Source of the DNA: SSSZ01 sp036732025
GTDB taxonomy: Bacteria; Pseudomonadota; Gammaproteobacteria; Burkholderiales; Rhodocyclaceae
Length of the DNA: 64,000 nt
Assembly (NCBI GenBank): GCA_036732025.1
Contig: DAINDE010000015.1
Location: 1-64,000 of the forward strand
Direction: 5' to 3'
Shown: positions 1 to 7,708 of the stretch, in pieces
Numbering within the stretch: position 1 is the first letter of the stretch
Layout: each line of letters opens with the position of its first letter
Translations under genes and position numbers: made by a program
The notes under the pieces: model-generated
What the model saw: only the letters and a program-made list of their open reading frames with translations
The model's database searches: none
Told to the model about the DNA's origin: nothing

Positions 1-80
1 CGTCGCAGCGAAGAGGTGCGCATTATACGGAGCCTTCTGCGCCGGTCAACATGTTCTTTACAACACGCCGACCACTCCGA

Positions 81-116
81 AAAACAAAAAGGATCAACTC
101 AAATTGCCGTTGATCC
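81..116 (-). terminator. Rho-independent terminator of tRNA-fMet
   Basis: On the minus strand an 8-bp perfect stem (GGATCAAC / GTTGATCC) is followed by a T-rich run (TTTTTGTTTT). It sits about 15 nt downstream of the initiator tRNA gene and has the right polarity to end that transcript. Confidence 0.8.
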
Positions 117-129
117 CTTACAGATCTTT

Positions 130-207
<78 letters not shown>

Positions 208-224
208 TCCGTCAGAGAGGCGAG

Positions 225-253
225 ATTATGGAGATCGACGCCCCCCCTGTCAA
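225..253 (-). promoter_or_regulatory. Sigma70 promoter of tRNA-fMet
   Basis: Read on the minus strand, TTGACA (253-248) is separated by 17 nt from CATAAT (230-225). This is a near-consensus housekeeping promoter, about 18 nt upstream of the 5' end of the initiator tRNA. It lies between the tRNA and the end of the ParA-like gene. Confidence 0.75.
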
Positions 254-275
254 CAACTTTATTACCCCCACCTTC

Positions 276-896
276 TCATTTACTCGCCAGCCATTTGAGC
301 ATGGGTCCCCATTGCTCCACGTCGCGCCGATGGCGGGCACGGGGGGCATCGAAGATGGTCTGGCCGCCGGCGGCTGCGTTCACGTAGTTCTGGGTGTTGC
401 GCAGGTAGGCGACGATGGGGAGGTCGAAGTGTTTCAGGAATTCTTCCAGCATGGCCGCAGCCTTGGTGCGGGGATCAACGCGCATGGCGACGATGGCGAC
501 GCTGTTGCGGCGGCCGCGCATGTCATTGCGGATGGAATTGAGGAAGTCTTCCGTGGCGGCCATATCAAATATGGATGGCACAAGCGGAACCAGGACCTTG
601 TCCACCTCCCGCAGGCAGTCGGCCAGCTTGTAACCCTGCAGCCCTGCCGGCGCATCGAGGACCACCCAGTCGGCCTCCCTGGGCAGGCTTAGGGCAAGCT
701 GGTTGCCGGCAAAGTAGCCGGTCACCGCCGGCAGGGCCGGATCGCGGAAGGCCATCCAGCGCAGGGCCGACTGCTGGCGGTCCAGATCGCACAAGGTGAC
801 CTTCTTGCCTTCGTTGGCAAAATGCCCGGCCAGGTTGGTGGCGAGCGTGGTCTTGCCCGCGCCGCCTTTCGGATTTGCCACCAGAACAGCTCGCAT
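276..896 (-). CDS. ParA/MinD-like ATPase, orphan
   Basis: This 206-aa cytosolic P-loop ATPase has the deviant Walker A motif KGGAGKTT at residues 10-17, a DLDRQQSA segment, and VVLDAPAG as the Walker B/A' region. These place it in the ParA/Soj family of DNA or protein-complex positioning ATPases. I chose the ATG at 896 because AAGGGGGG lies just upstream and the protein begins directly at the conserved MRAVLVANPKGG strand; longer in-frame readings add no recognisable sequence. No ParB or parS-like partner is visible. It is therefore an orphan ParA, whose cargo (plasmid remnant, flagellar, chemotaxis or pilus complex) cannot be told from sequence. It is divergent from the IclR gene. Confidence 0.85.
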   Translation of the reverse strand: MRAVLVANPKGGAGKTTLATNLAGHFANEGKKVTLCDLDRQQSALRWMAFRDPALPAVTGYFAGNQLALSLPREADWVVLDAPAGLQGYKLADCLREVDKVLVPLVPSIFDMAATEDFLNSIRNDMRGRRNSVAIVAMRVDPRTKAAAMLEEFLKHFDLPIVAYLRNTQNYVNAAAGGQTIFDAPRARHRRDVEQWGPMLKWLASK

Positions 897-965
897 TTGA
901 TCCCCCCTTGAAAAAATTTGTCGATCATTATATTTCCACCGCGCGCGGCCGGGGGATAGCCGCAT

Positions 966-979
966 AAAATGAGCATTTT
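966..979. promoter_or_regulatory. Inverted repeat upstream of iclR-type gene
   Basis: A perfect 6-bp inverted repeat (AAAATG-AG-CATTTT) lies 22 nt before the IclR-family start and within the divergent ParA/IclR spacer. Its position would suit autoregulation by the IclR protein or control of both genes. This is inference from placement only. Confidence 0.35.
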
Positions 980-1001
980 CGGCTGATTCTGGGATGACGC
1001 G

Positions 1002-1799
1002 ATGATGACCAAGGTTGCCAAGGAACGCCAGGGTATCCAATCGATCGAGGTAGGCTTCCGCCTGTTGCGGGTACTGGCCGCCGCCAACCGCCCCATGATG
1101 CTGCGCGACATCGCCGCCGGTGCCGGCATGCCCGCGGCCAAGGCGCACCGCTATATGGTGAGTTTCATGCGCATCGGTCTCGTGGAACAGGATTCCGCCA
1201 GCGGCCGCTACGACCTGGGCGCCTATGCACTGGAACTCGGCCTGGCGGGCCTGGGACGCCTCGATCCGGTGCGCCTGGCCGGGCCGATCCTGGAGGAGCT
1301 GTGCGAGGAGATTCACGAAACGGTGGCCCTCGCCGTCTGGGGCACCCATGGCGCCACCATCGTCCGCATCATCGATGCCGACGGCCCCATCACCATCACC
1401 CTGCGGGCCGGGACGGTGCTGCCCCTGACCAATTCCGCCACCGGTCGGGCCTTTGCCGCCTTCTACCGTGCCCCGTTCCTGAAGACCCTGCTCGACGAAG
1501 AATTGAAGCGGGCCACCGAGACAAGCAAGGTCGCCGCCACCACGCTTCGCCGCCAGCTGGAGAAGGTGCTCACCGAGATCCGCGCACACGGCATCTCCCG
1601 TGCCACCGGCAGCCTGACCCCGGGTATCAATGGCTTCAGCGCCCCGGTCTTCGACCACACCGGAGCAATGGTCGCGGCCATCACTTCTCTGGGCGCGGTA
1701 GGGGAATTTCCGGTGGAATGGGACAGCCCGGTGGCCAAGGCCATGCGCAAGGCGGCCGCCGACTTGTCGCAGCGCCTGGGATACGGCAGCATAGCGTGA
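1002..1799 (+). CDS. IclR family transcriptional regulator
   Basis: This 265-aa protein has an N-terminal winged helix-turn-helix (about residues 10-70; QSIEVGFRLL, MLRDIAAGAGMPAAKAHRYM) and a C-terminal GAF-like IclR effector domain (about 85-255; RATGSLTPGINGFSAPVFD). Family members sense small organic acids or aromatic breakdown products and control catabolic operons from dimer- or tetramer-bound operators. No catabolic operon is adjacent, so its target is unknown; the divergent ParA gene is an unlikely one. ATG codons at 1002 and 1005 both work and differ by one residue. The 3' end runs tail-to-tail into the tRNA-Thr gene. Confidence 0.9.
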   Translation: MMTKVAKERQGIQSIEVGFRLLRVLAAANRPMMLRDIAAGAGMPAAKAHRYMVSFMRIGLVEQDSASGRYDLGAYALELGLAGLGRLDPVRLAGPILEELCEEIHETVALAVWGTHGATIVRIIDADGPITITLRAGTVLPLTNSATGRAFAAFYRAPFLKTLLDEELKRATETSKVAATTLRRQLEKVLTEIRAHGISRATGSLTPGINGFSAPVFDHTGAMVAAITSLGAVGEFPVEWDSPVAKAMRKAAADLSQRLGYGSIA

Positions 1800-1810
1800 T
1801 GCCCATGGAT

Positions 1811-1884
1811 TGGTGCCCCCGCGTGGAATCGAACCACGACCTGATGCTTACAAGGCAACTGCACGACCTTCATGCTACGGGGGC
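1811..1884 (-). tRNA. Atypical tRNA-Thr (UGU)
   Basis: A 74-nt minus-strand cloverleaf: acceptor GCCCCCG/CGGGGGC, encoded CCA, U8, a short 4-bp D stem with a 7-nt D loop that keeps A14 and GG, anticodon loop CTTGTAA (anticodon UGU), and T arm CGTGG-TTCGATT-CCACG. The anticodon stem has one T-T mismatch. G1:C72, C2:G71, A73 and anticodon G35/U36 are the known threonyl-tRNA synthetase identity elements, so threonine is the likely charge. The shortened D loop and stem mismatch make it unlike canonical bacterial tRNA-Thr. A perfect TATAAT lies upstream. Confidence 0.75.
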
Positions 1885-1902
1885 CCGCGGGCAGGGCCTC
1901 GG

Positions 1903-1930
1903 ATTATAGCCTGACGCAATCTGGAACAAG
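1903..1930 (-). promoter_or_regulatory. Promoter of the atypical tRNA-Thr
   Basis: On the minus strand a perfect TATAAT (1908-1903) lies 18 nt before the tRNA 5' end. A CTTGTT hexamer 16 nt further upstream (1930-1925) is a weak -35. The promoter faces away from the GGDEF gene that starts at 1937. Confidence 0.55.
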
Positions 1931-1936
1931 AAACCG

Positions 1937-3712
1937 ATGGCCAACCTCGCCAACCCTTCGGAAGTGGCACGGGAAACGTTGCGGCTGCTTGCCATGCGCC
2001 GCATTCCCCCGACCCCGGACAACTATCGCACCCTCTACCACGAGATTTCCGGCACCGCCGAGGTGGAGCGTTTCCCGGAAAAGTCGCTGCGCTCCCTGGC
2101 TGGCGCCCTGCCGCGGGCCACACCCGAGCAGTTGCGCCTGGCCCGGGCCCTGGAGACGGCCATCAAGAACGAGAGCCTGGACGATTACCGGACCTGCCTC
2201 TCCGAATTCGTCACGTCCTTGGCCGAGGGCCAGAGGCTCGGCTGGGGCGAGCTGATCGGCGACCTGCTGCGGCTGTGGGATACCCGCCAGGGCGGGCTCA
2301 CCCAGGCCAAGAAGCGGGAGTCCCTTGATCACGTCCTGGCGAGTGCCGGCGCCAACCCGGAAACCCTGCACGGCCGGCTGACCAGCCTGGTCCGAAGCTG
2401 GGCGGCAGCGCCGGCCGGCGTGGCGGCCGAGGAGGGCGGCGTCCTGCCGGCGGTGGAGGCTGCCGCCGCGGTGGCCGCCGGCGGTGACCGCAATGCGGTG
2501 CTCCTGGCGGAGTTACGGGAGCTTTTCGCCTACACGCTGGAAACCGCCATTTCCACCCAACTGGTGGAATCGCCCCAATTGGCCGCGGACGCTCGGGCGC
2601 TGGCCATCGACATCCGCAAGGCGCGCAGCGTCAAGGAACTGGAGGATTTCCTCACCTATCTCAAGCGCTTTGCCTTCAAGCTGGAGCTCCTGGCGGAAGA
2701 CCAGGCGGAGCTGCGCGGCAGCCTCCTCAAGCTTCTCCGGCTGCTGGTGGAGAACATGACCGAGCTGGTCCTCGATGACCGCTGGCTGCACGGCCAGGTG
2801 GAGGTGATCCGGGACATCATCGGCAAGCCCCTCTCCCAGCGTGCCCTGGACGACGCCGAGCGACGCCTCAAGGAGGTGTTGTTCAAGCAGAGCCAGCTCA
2901 AGGCCAGCCTGCAGGAAGCCAAGGAAGCCCTGAAATCCATGCTGGCCGGCTTCGTCGACCAGTTGGCGGAATTTGCCGACGCCACATCCGATTACCACGA
3001 CAAGATCGAGGTCTGCGCCGAGAAGATCAGTGCCGCCAACGATATCGGCGAACTGGAGACGGTGCTGGCCGAAGTGATGCGCGAGACCCGCACCATCCAG
3101 GTGAACGCCCAGCGCTCCCGGGACGAGCTGCGCTCCGCCCAGCAGCGGGTTTCCGAGGCCGAGGCCCGCATCCTCTCCCTGGAAAAGGAACTGGAATCGG
3201 CCAGCGAGCTGGTCCGCCACGATCAGCTCACCGGGCTCCTCAACCGGCGCGGCCTGGAGGAAATCTTCGGCAAGGAGCTGTCCCGGGCCAATCGCCACGA
3301 CACCCTGCTCTGCGTCGCCGTCCTCGACCTCGACAATTTCAAGAAGCTCAACGACACCCTGGGCCACGAAGGCGGGGACCAGGCCCTGATCCACCTGGCC
3401 AGCGTCTGCCGCGATACCCTGCGTCCCCAGGATACGGTGGCCCGCTACGGCGGCGAGGAATTCATTATCCTGCTGCCGGAGACCGGCATCGAGGATGCGG
3501 TGGTGGCCCTCACCCGCCTGCAGCGGGAGCTGACCCGGCGCATTTTCATGCATGGCAACCAGAAGACCCTCATCACCTTCAGTGCCGGCGTCACCCAGGT
3601 CGGGCCGGACGACAACCAGGCCGACATCGTCAAGCGGGCTGACGAAGCCATGTACGAAGCCAAGCGTAGCGGCAAGAACCGCGTCGTCATCGGCGCAGCC
3701 AAGGAGCCATGA
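1937..3712 (+). CDS. GGDEF diguanylate cyclase
   Basis: This 591-aa protein has no membrane segment. Residues 1-150 form a helical N-terminal region (SEVARETLRLLAMRRIPPTPDNY), seen in many betaproteobacterial diguanylate cyclases. A long helical/coiled-coil stretch (about 300-430) leads into a C-terminal GGDEF domain (about 430-588). The active-site signature is GGEEF at 505-509. The product-inhibition I-site RxxD (RPQD, 496-499) is intact, so c-di-GMP synthesis with feedback control is expected. No EAL domain is present. The stop codon overlaps the start of the cupin gene, so c-di-GMP signalling is translationally coupled to the downstream sugar-type genes. Confidence 0.93.
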   Translation: MANLANPSEVARETLRLLAMRRIPPTPDNYRTLYHEISGTAEVERFPEKSLRSLAGALPRATPEQLRLARALETAIKNESLDDYRTCLSEFVTSLAEGQRLGWGELIGDLLRLWDTRQGGLTQAKKRESLDHVLASAGANPETLHGRLTSLVRSWAAAPAGVAAEEGGVLPAVEAAAAVAAGGDRNAVLLAELRELFAYTLETAISTQLVESPQLAADARALAIDIRKARSVKELEDFLTYLKRFAFKLELLAEDQAELRGSLLKLLRLLVENMTELVLDDRWLHGQVEVIRDIIGKPLSQRALDDAERRLKEVLFKQSQLKASLQEAKEALKSMLAGFVDQLAEFADATSDYHDKIEVCAEKISAANDIGELETVLAEVMRETRTIQVNAQRSRDELRSAQQRVSEAEARILSLEKELESASELVRHDQLTGLLNRRGLEEIFGKELSRANRHDTLLCVAVLDLDNFKKLNDTLGHEGGDQALIHLASVCRDTLRPQDTVARYGGEEFIILLPETGIEDAVVALTRLQRELTRRIFMHGNQKTLITFSAGVTQVGPDDNQADIVKRADEAMYEAKRSGKNRVVIGAAKEP

Positions 3713-4173
3713 TGTCCCCACCGCGCGTCCCGACCCTCCCCGCCCAGGCCAGCCGGGTCACCGACTGCCGCCTCATCGACCTGCCCCGGGTCACCGACAG
3801 CCGGGGCAACCTCACCTTCATCGAGGCGGAACACCACGCCCCCTTCCCCATCCAGCGGGTCTACTACCTCTACGACGTGCCCGGCGGCGAGGTGCGCGGC
3901 GGCCACGCCCATAAGGAACTCCAGCAGTTCATCATCGCCGCTTCGGGCAGCTTCGACGTGGTGCTGGACGACGGCCGGGAGCGCCAGCGCTACCACCTCA
4001 ACCGCTCCTATTTCGGCCTCTACATGCCGCGCCTCATCTGGCGGGAGCTGGACAACTTCTCCAGCGGCTCTGTCTGCCTGGTGCTCGCCTCCGCCCATTA
4101 CAACGAAGCCGACTACATCCGCAGCTACCCGGAATACTGCCGGATCGTGGACAGCCTGCCCCGCCCCGCGTGA
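3709..4173 (+). CDS. FdtA/WxcM-like cupin sugar 3,4-ketoisomerase
   Basis: This 154-aa single-domain cupin has DSRGNLTFIE near the N terminus, then VRGGHAHKELQQFI, with metal or catalytic histidines, and a GSFDVVLDDG turn. These are typical of the FdtA/QdtA/WxcM family that isomerises dTDP-4-keto-6-deoxyglucose to the 3-keto sugar. The product is the substrate of the DegT aminotransferase encoded next, with a GTGA overlap, so the pair could make a dTDP-3-amino-3,6-dideoxyhexose. AAGGAG at 3701-3706 is better spaced for the second ATG at 3712, so translation may start one codon later. No RmlA/RmlB genes are in the window; the nucleotide sugar must come from elsewhere. Confidence 0.82.
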   Translation: MMSPPRVPTLPAQASRVTDCRLIDLPRVTDSRGNLTFIEAEHHAPFPIQRVYYLYDVPGGEVRGGHAHKELQQFIIAASGSFDVVLDDGRERQRYHLNRSYFGLYMPRLIWRELDNFSSGSVCLVLASAHYNEADYIRSYPEYCRIVDSLPRPA

Positions 4174-5267
4174 GCGCCGCCGTCCCTTTCCTCGACCTGG
4201 CCGCCCTGCACGCCCCCCTGGCGGCGGAGCTGGCGGCCGCTGCCCGGCGGGTGCTGGCCTCCGGCCATTACATCCTGGGGCCTGAACTGGCCGCCTTCGA
4301 GGCTGAATTCGCCGCCTGCTGCGGCAGCCGGCACTGCATCGGCACCGGCAACGGGCTGGACGCCCTCACCCTCAGCCTCCTCGCCGCCGGCATCGGCCCC
4401 GGCGACGAGGTCATCGTCCCCGGCCAGACCTTCATCGCCACCTGGCTCGCCGTGAGCCACGCCGGCGCCACGCCGGTGGCTGCGGACATCGATCCGCAGA
4501 CCCGCAATCTGGACCCGGCCCGGGTGGAGGCCGCCCTCACCCCGCGCACCCGGGCCGTCATCGCCGTCCACCTCTACGGCCGCCCGGCAGACATGGCGCC
4601 CCTGGCCGCCCTGGCCGAGCGCCATGGTCTCTTCCTGCTCGAGGATGCCGCCCAGGCCCACGGCGCCGAATATGCCGGCCGGCCCGCCGGCAGCCTGGGC
4701 CATGCCGCCGCCTTCAGCTTCTATCCGGGCAAGAACCTGGGCGCCCTGGGGGATGGCGGCGCCGTCACCACCGACGACGACGCCCTGGCCGAGCGCCTGC
4801 GCCGCCTGCGCAACTACGGCTCCAGCGTCAAGTACCGGCACGAGGCCATCGGCTTCAATTCCCGCCTGGACGAACTGCAGGCCGCCCTGCTGCGGGCCAA
4901 GCTGCCCCGGCTGCCGGCCTGGAACGCCCGCCGCGCCGAGATCGCCGCCGCCTATGGCAGCGCCCTCGCCGATAGCGGTCTCGGCCTGCCCCTGCCCGAC
5001 ACCGCCGGCTGTCGCTCCGCCTGGCACCAGTACGTCGTCACGGCGGCAGACCGGGATGCCCTGCAGGCCCGCCTGACCGACCAGGGCATCGCCACCCTCG
5101 TGCATTACCCGATTCCGCCCCACTGCCAGCCGGCCTACGCCGAGGCTTTCGCCGGCCTCCGCCTGCCCCTGGCCGAAGATCTGGCCCGCCGCTGCCTGAG
5201 CCTGCCCATCTGCCCCACCCTCGGCCCGGAGGCCGTGGCCCGGGTCATCGCCGCCATCCGCGGATAA
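4170..5267 (+). CDS. DegT/DnrJ/EryC1 family PLP aminotransferase
   Basis: This 365-aa fold-type I sugar aminotransferase starts at a GTG overlapping the previous stop. Seen: GTGNGLDALTLSL (phosphate-binding loop, 58-70), VIVPGQTFIATW, the PLP-contacting LLEDAAQAHGAEY (157-169), and Lys188 in SFYPGKNLGALGDGG, the internal aldimine lysine. Family members (FdtB, QdtB, DesV) transaminate keto-sugar nucleotides with glutamate as donor. Coupling with the FdtA-like cupin suggests a 3-amino sugar product. Length is normal for the family. The exact sugar cannot be read from sequence. Confidence 0.9.
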   Translation: MSAAVPFLDLAALHAPLAAELAAAARRVLASGHYILGPELAAFEAEFAACCGSRHCIGTGNGLDALTLSLLAAGIGPGDEVIVPGQTFIATWLAVSHAGATPVAADIDPQTRNLDPARVEAALTPRTRAVIAVHLYGRPADMAPLAALAERHGLFLLEDAAQAHGAEYAGRPAGSLGHAAAFSFYPGKNLGALGDGGAVTTDDDALAERLRRLRNYGSSVKYRHEAIGFNSRLDELQAALLRAKLPRLPAWNARRAEIAAAYGSALADSGLGLPLPDTAGCRSAWHQYVVTAADRDALQARLTDQGIATLVHYPIPPHCQPAYAEAFAGLRLPLAEDLARRCLSLPICPTLGPEAVARVIAAIRG

Positions 5268-5358
5268 CCCTGGTGCGCCCGGGGTAAAGAGGCGGTTTGA
5301 GTTACCCGATAACTTGCCGATAACGAACCTATCCAGCCCCCGCCCCCGGAGCCCCATC

Positions 5359-6519
5359 TTGAACAATTTCTATTCCTACAACCCGGTCAAGGTCATCTTC
5401 GGCAAGGGCATGATCGCCCGCATGCCCGGCGAACTCGGCGGCTTCGAGCGCATCCTGCTGCTCCTCGGCCAGGGCTCGGCCCGCCGCAACGGCGCCTACG
5501 ACCAGGCCATGACCGCCCTGGCCGGCAAGACCGTGGTCGAATTCGCCGGCATCGAGCCCAACCCGGAGTACGATACCTGCCTCCGGGCCGTGCAGACGGC
5601 CCGGGAGCACGAGGTGGATTTCATCCTGGCCGTGGGGGGCGGCTCGGTGGCCGACGCCGCCAAGTTCGTCGCCCTGGCCGCCCATTTCAGCGGCGAAGAC
5701 CCCTGGCGCCTGATCACCCGGGAAGCGCCGCCGCCCAAGGACATCCTGCCCCTCGGCTGCATCCTCACCCTGCCCGCCAGCGGCAGCGAGGTGAACAACT
5801 CCTTCATCCTCAGCCGCCGGGCCACCCGCAGCAAGCAGGGTTTCTTCCTGCCCGCCCTCTATCCCCGCTTCAGCATCCTCGACCCCGCCACCACCCTTGG
5901 CCTGTCCCGGGCCCAGACGGCCCTGGGGTTGATCGACACTTTCGTCCACGTCCTCGAGCAATACGCCACCCACGACACCGCCTCCCCCCTGCAGGCCCGG
6001 CAGGCCGAGGCCATCCTCGCCACCCTGGTGGAAATCGCCGAGCCCCTCCTCGACCGGCCCGACGACTACGACCTGCGCGCCACCGCCATGTGGTGCGCCG
6101 CCCAGGCCCAGAACGGCACCATCAACCGCGGCCAGCCCATGGATTGGGCCACCCACGCCATCGGCCACGAACTCACCGTTCTCTACGACCTGCCCCACGC
6201 CCAGACCCTGGCCCTGGTGCTGGGGGGCGTCCATCGCCACTGCCTGGCCGGCAAGCGGCAACGCCTGGCCCAGTTCGGCCGCCGCGTCTGGGGGCTCGCC
6301 GGTGACGATGCCGCCGTAGCGGCCGCCGCCATTGACGCCACCGAAGCCTTTTTCCACCGCCTTGGCGTCGCCACCCGCTTCTCGCAACTGGACATGGAGG
6401 CGGGCAAGGTCGCCGAAGAAGTCACCGCCCTCGTGGCCGACAAAGGCTTCCAGCCCCTGGGCGAACGCCAGGACATCGACCTCGCCGCCGTGGCCGCCAT
6501 CCTCCGCGCCCAGGCCTGA
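5359..6519 (+). CDS. Iron-containing alcohol dehydrogenase (YqhD/BdhA-like)
   Basis: This protein of about 386 aa belongs to the group III Fe-ADH family. Seen: VIFGKGM near the N terminus, the nucleotide-binding AVGGGSVADAAKF, TLPASGSEVN, and metal ligands in DTFVHVLEQ and HAIGHELTVLYDLPHAQ. These enzymes reduce aldehydes or ketones with NAD(P)H. The start is probably the TTG at 5359 (reading (M)NNFYSYNP, the family's usual N terminus). An upstream in-frame TTG at 5314 would add 15 residues without similarity. A 90-nt gap follows the aminotransferase. It may reduce a sugar- or glycan-derived carbonyl in this cluster, but a general aldehyde-detoxifying role is equally possible. Confidence 0.88.
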   Translation: MNNFYSYNPVKVIFGKGMIARMPGELGGFERILLLLGQGSARRNGAYDQAMTALAGKTVVEFAGIEPNPEYDTCLRAVQTAREHEVDFILAVGGGSVADAAKFVALAAHFSGEDPWRLITREAPPPKDILPLGCILTLPASGSEVNNSFILSRRATRSKQGFFLPALYPRFSILDPATTLGLSRAQTALGLIDTFVHVLEQYATHDTASPLQARQAEAILATLVEIAEPLLDRPDDYDLRATAMWCAAQAQNGTINRGQPMDWATHAIGHELTVLYDLPHAQTLALVLGGVHRHCLAGKRQRLAQFGRRVWGLAGDDAAVAAAAIDATEAFFHRLGVATRFSQLDMEAGKVAEEVTALVADKGFQPLGERQDIDLAAVAAILRAQA

Positions 6520-6520
6520 C

Positions 6521-7708
6521 GTGGTGCCACTGACCACCCTCCAGGGCCTAGCCCCCGATGCCGTGCGGGCCCGGGCCGACGGGCGCCCGGTGGTCATCTG
6601 GGGAACCGGCGACCTGGGGCTGGATGCCCTGGTGAGCCTGCGCCGCTGCGGCCTCTCGCCGCGGGCCTTCCTCCACAGCCGACCCGGCGGGGAAGTGGCC
6701 CACGGCCTGCCGGTGGAGGCGGTGGATGCCGTCCTAACCCTCCCCGCGGCAAAGCGGCCGGTGGTGGTCATCGCCAGCGGCGCCTTCCGCCGGGCGGCCG
6801 AAACCGCCTGCGCAGCGGCCGGCCTGGTGCGGGACCGCGACTATTTCAGCCACCTCATCCTGCCCCGACCGGCGGCGGTCGTCGAAGTCGCCGCCCCCGG
6901 CGGCGCCTGCCTACCGGCCGCCGATTTCGGCCGGGTGCTGACCAAGCTCCTCGCCGATCAGCCCCTGCTCTGCCACCTGGAACTCGCCTGGCAGGGCGAC
7001 CCCCTCGCCCACCCGGCGCTGCCGGAACTCGTCGCCGCCGCCGAGGCCAGGGTGCCCTGCACCGTCACCACCGCCCTCGCCGCAGACGATGCCCTGCCGG
7101 CACTCCTCGCCGCCGCCCCCAGCCGCCTCAACCTGCTGGCGCCGGACCTGGACGGCCCCGGGGCTACCGCCTTCCTGGCCCGCCTGGAACGTTTGCGGGC
7201 GACCCTTGTCCCAGACCGCAGGACACGGGTGCTCCTCAAGGTCGCCCGCCGCCGTGGCCAGGCGCCGGACACCCTCGCCCGCTGGACCCGCCTGCTCGCC
7301 GACAGCCCCATCCTCCTCTCCCCGGAAATGCCCTACCCCAGCCCCTACGATCCCCTGCTGGCGGCCTGCCTGGCCGGCGGCCCGGTGGCCGGCCGCTTTC
7401 CGGAACTTTCCTGGGACCTGGACGGGGCCCTCGCCGCCGCCCGCGCCGACGGAAACCTGCCCTGCCTGTCGCAGCGGGTGTTCCCGGTCATCGGCGCCGA
7501 CCGTTCGGTGGGGCTTTGCCACCTCTACCAATCCCCCCGCCTGGCCCCGGACTACCTGGCCGTCTCCTGGGCGGAGCTGCTGGCGCACCGCCATCGGGCG
7601 CCCCACTGCGCTAGCTGCCAGAATCACGGCCTGCACCGCCTGGACCTGCCGGTCCTGGCCCGCCGCCACCCCACCTTCGCCGCCACCCTGGACGAATCGA
7701 CACCATGA
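6521..7708 (+). CDS. Radical-SAM paralogue lacking the cluster cysteines
   Basis: This protein of about 395 aa starts at a GTG (6521 or 6524) one base after the ADH stop. Residues 20-110 resemble a Rossmann-like regulatory domain (VVIWGTGDLGLDALVSL). The rest aligns by eye with the next gene's radical SAM protein: VEVAAPGGACLPAADFGRVL matches IEVAGLCNLHC...SAADYRRVL, LELAWQGDPLAHPALPELV matches LYLWGEPLLNPEIAEIV, and the C-terminal CASCQNHGLHRLD matches CDSCMDHGMHRFFD. The CxxxCxxC motif that would bind the 4Fe-4S cluster is missing. It is probably a catalytically dead partner or scaffold of the adjacent enzyme rather than a pseudogene, since the frame is intact and start and stop are coupled. 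Confidence 0.7.
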   Translation: MVPLTTLQGLAPDAVRARADGRPVVIWGTGDLGLDALVSLRRCGLSPRAFLHSRPGGEVAHGLPVEAVDAVLTLPAAKRPVVVIASGAFRRAAETACAAAGLVRDRDYFSHLILPRPAAVVEVAAPGGACLPAADFGRVLTKLLADQPLLCHLELAWQGDPLAHPALPELVAAAEARVPCTVTTALAADDALPALLAAAPSRLNLLAPDLDGPGATAFLARLERLRATLVPDRRTRVLLKVARRRGQAPDTLARWTRLLADSPILLSPEMPYPSPYDPLLAACLAGGPVAGRFPELSWDLDGALAAARADGNLPCLSQRVFPVIGADRSVGLCHLYQSPRLAPDYLAVSWAELLAHRHRAPHCASCQNHGLHRLDLPVLARRHPTFAATLDESTP

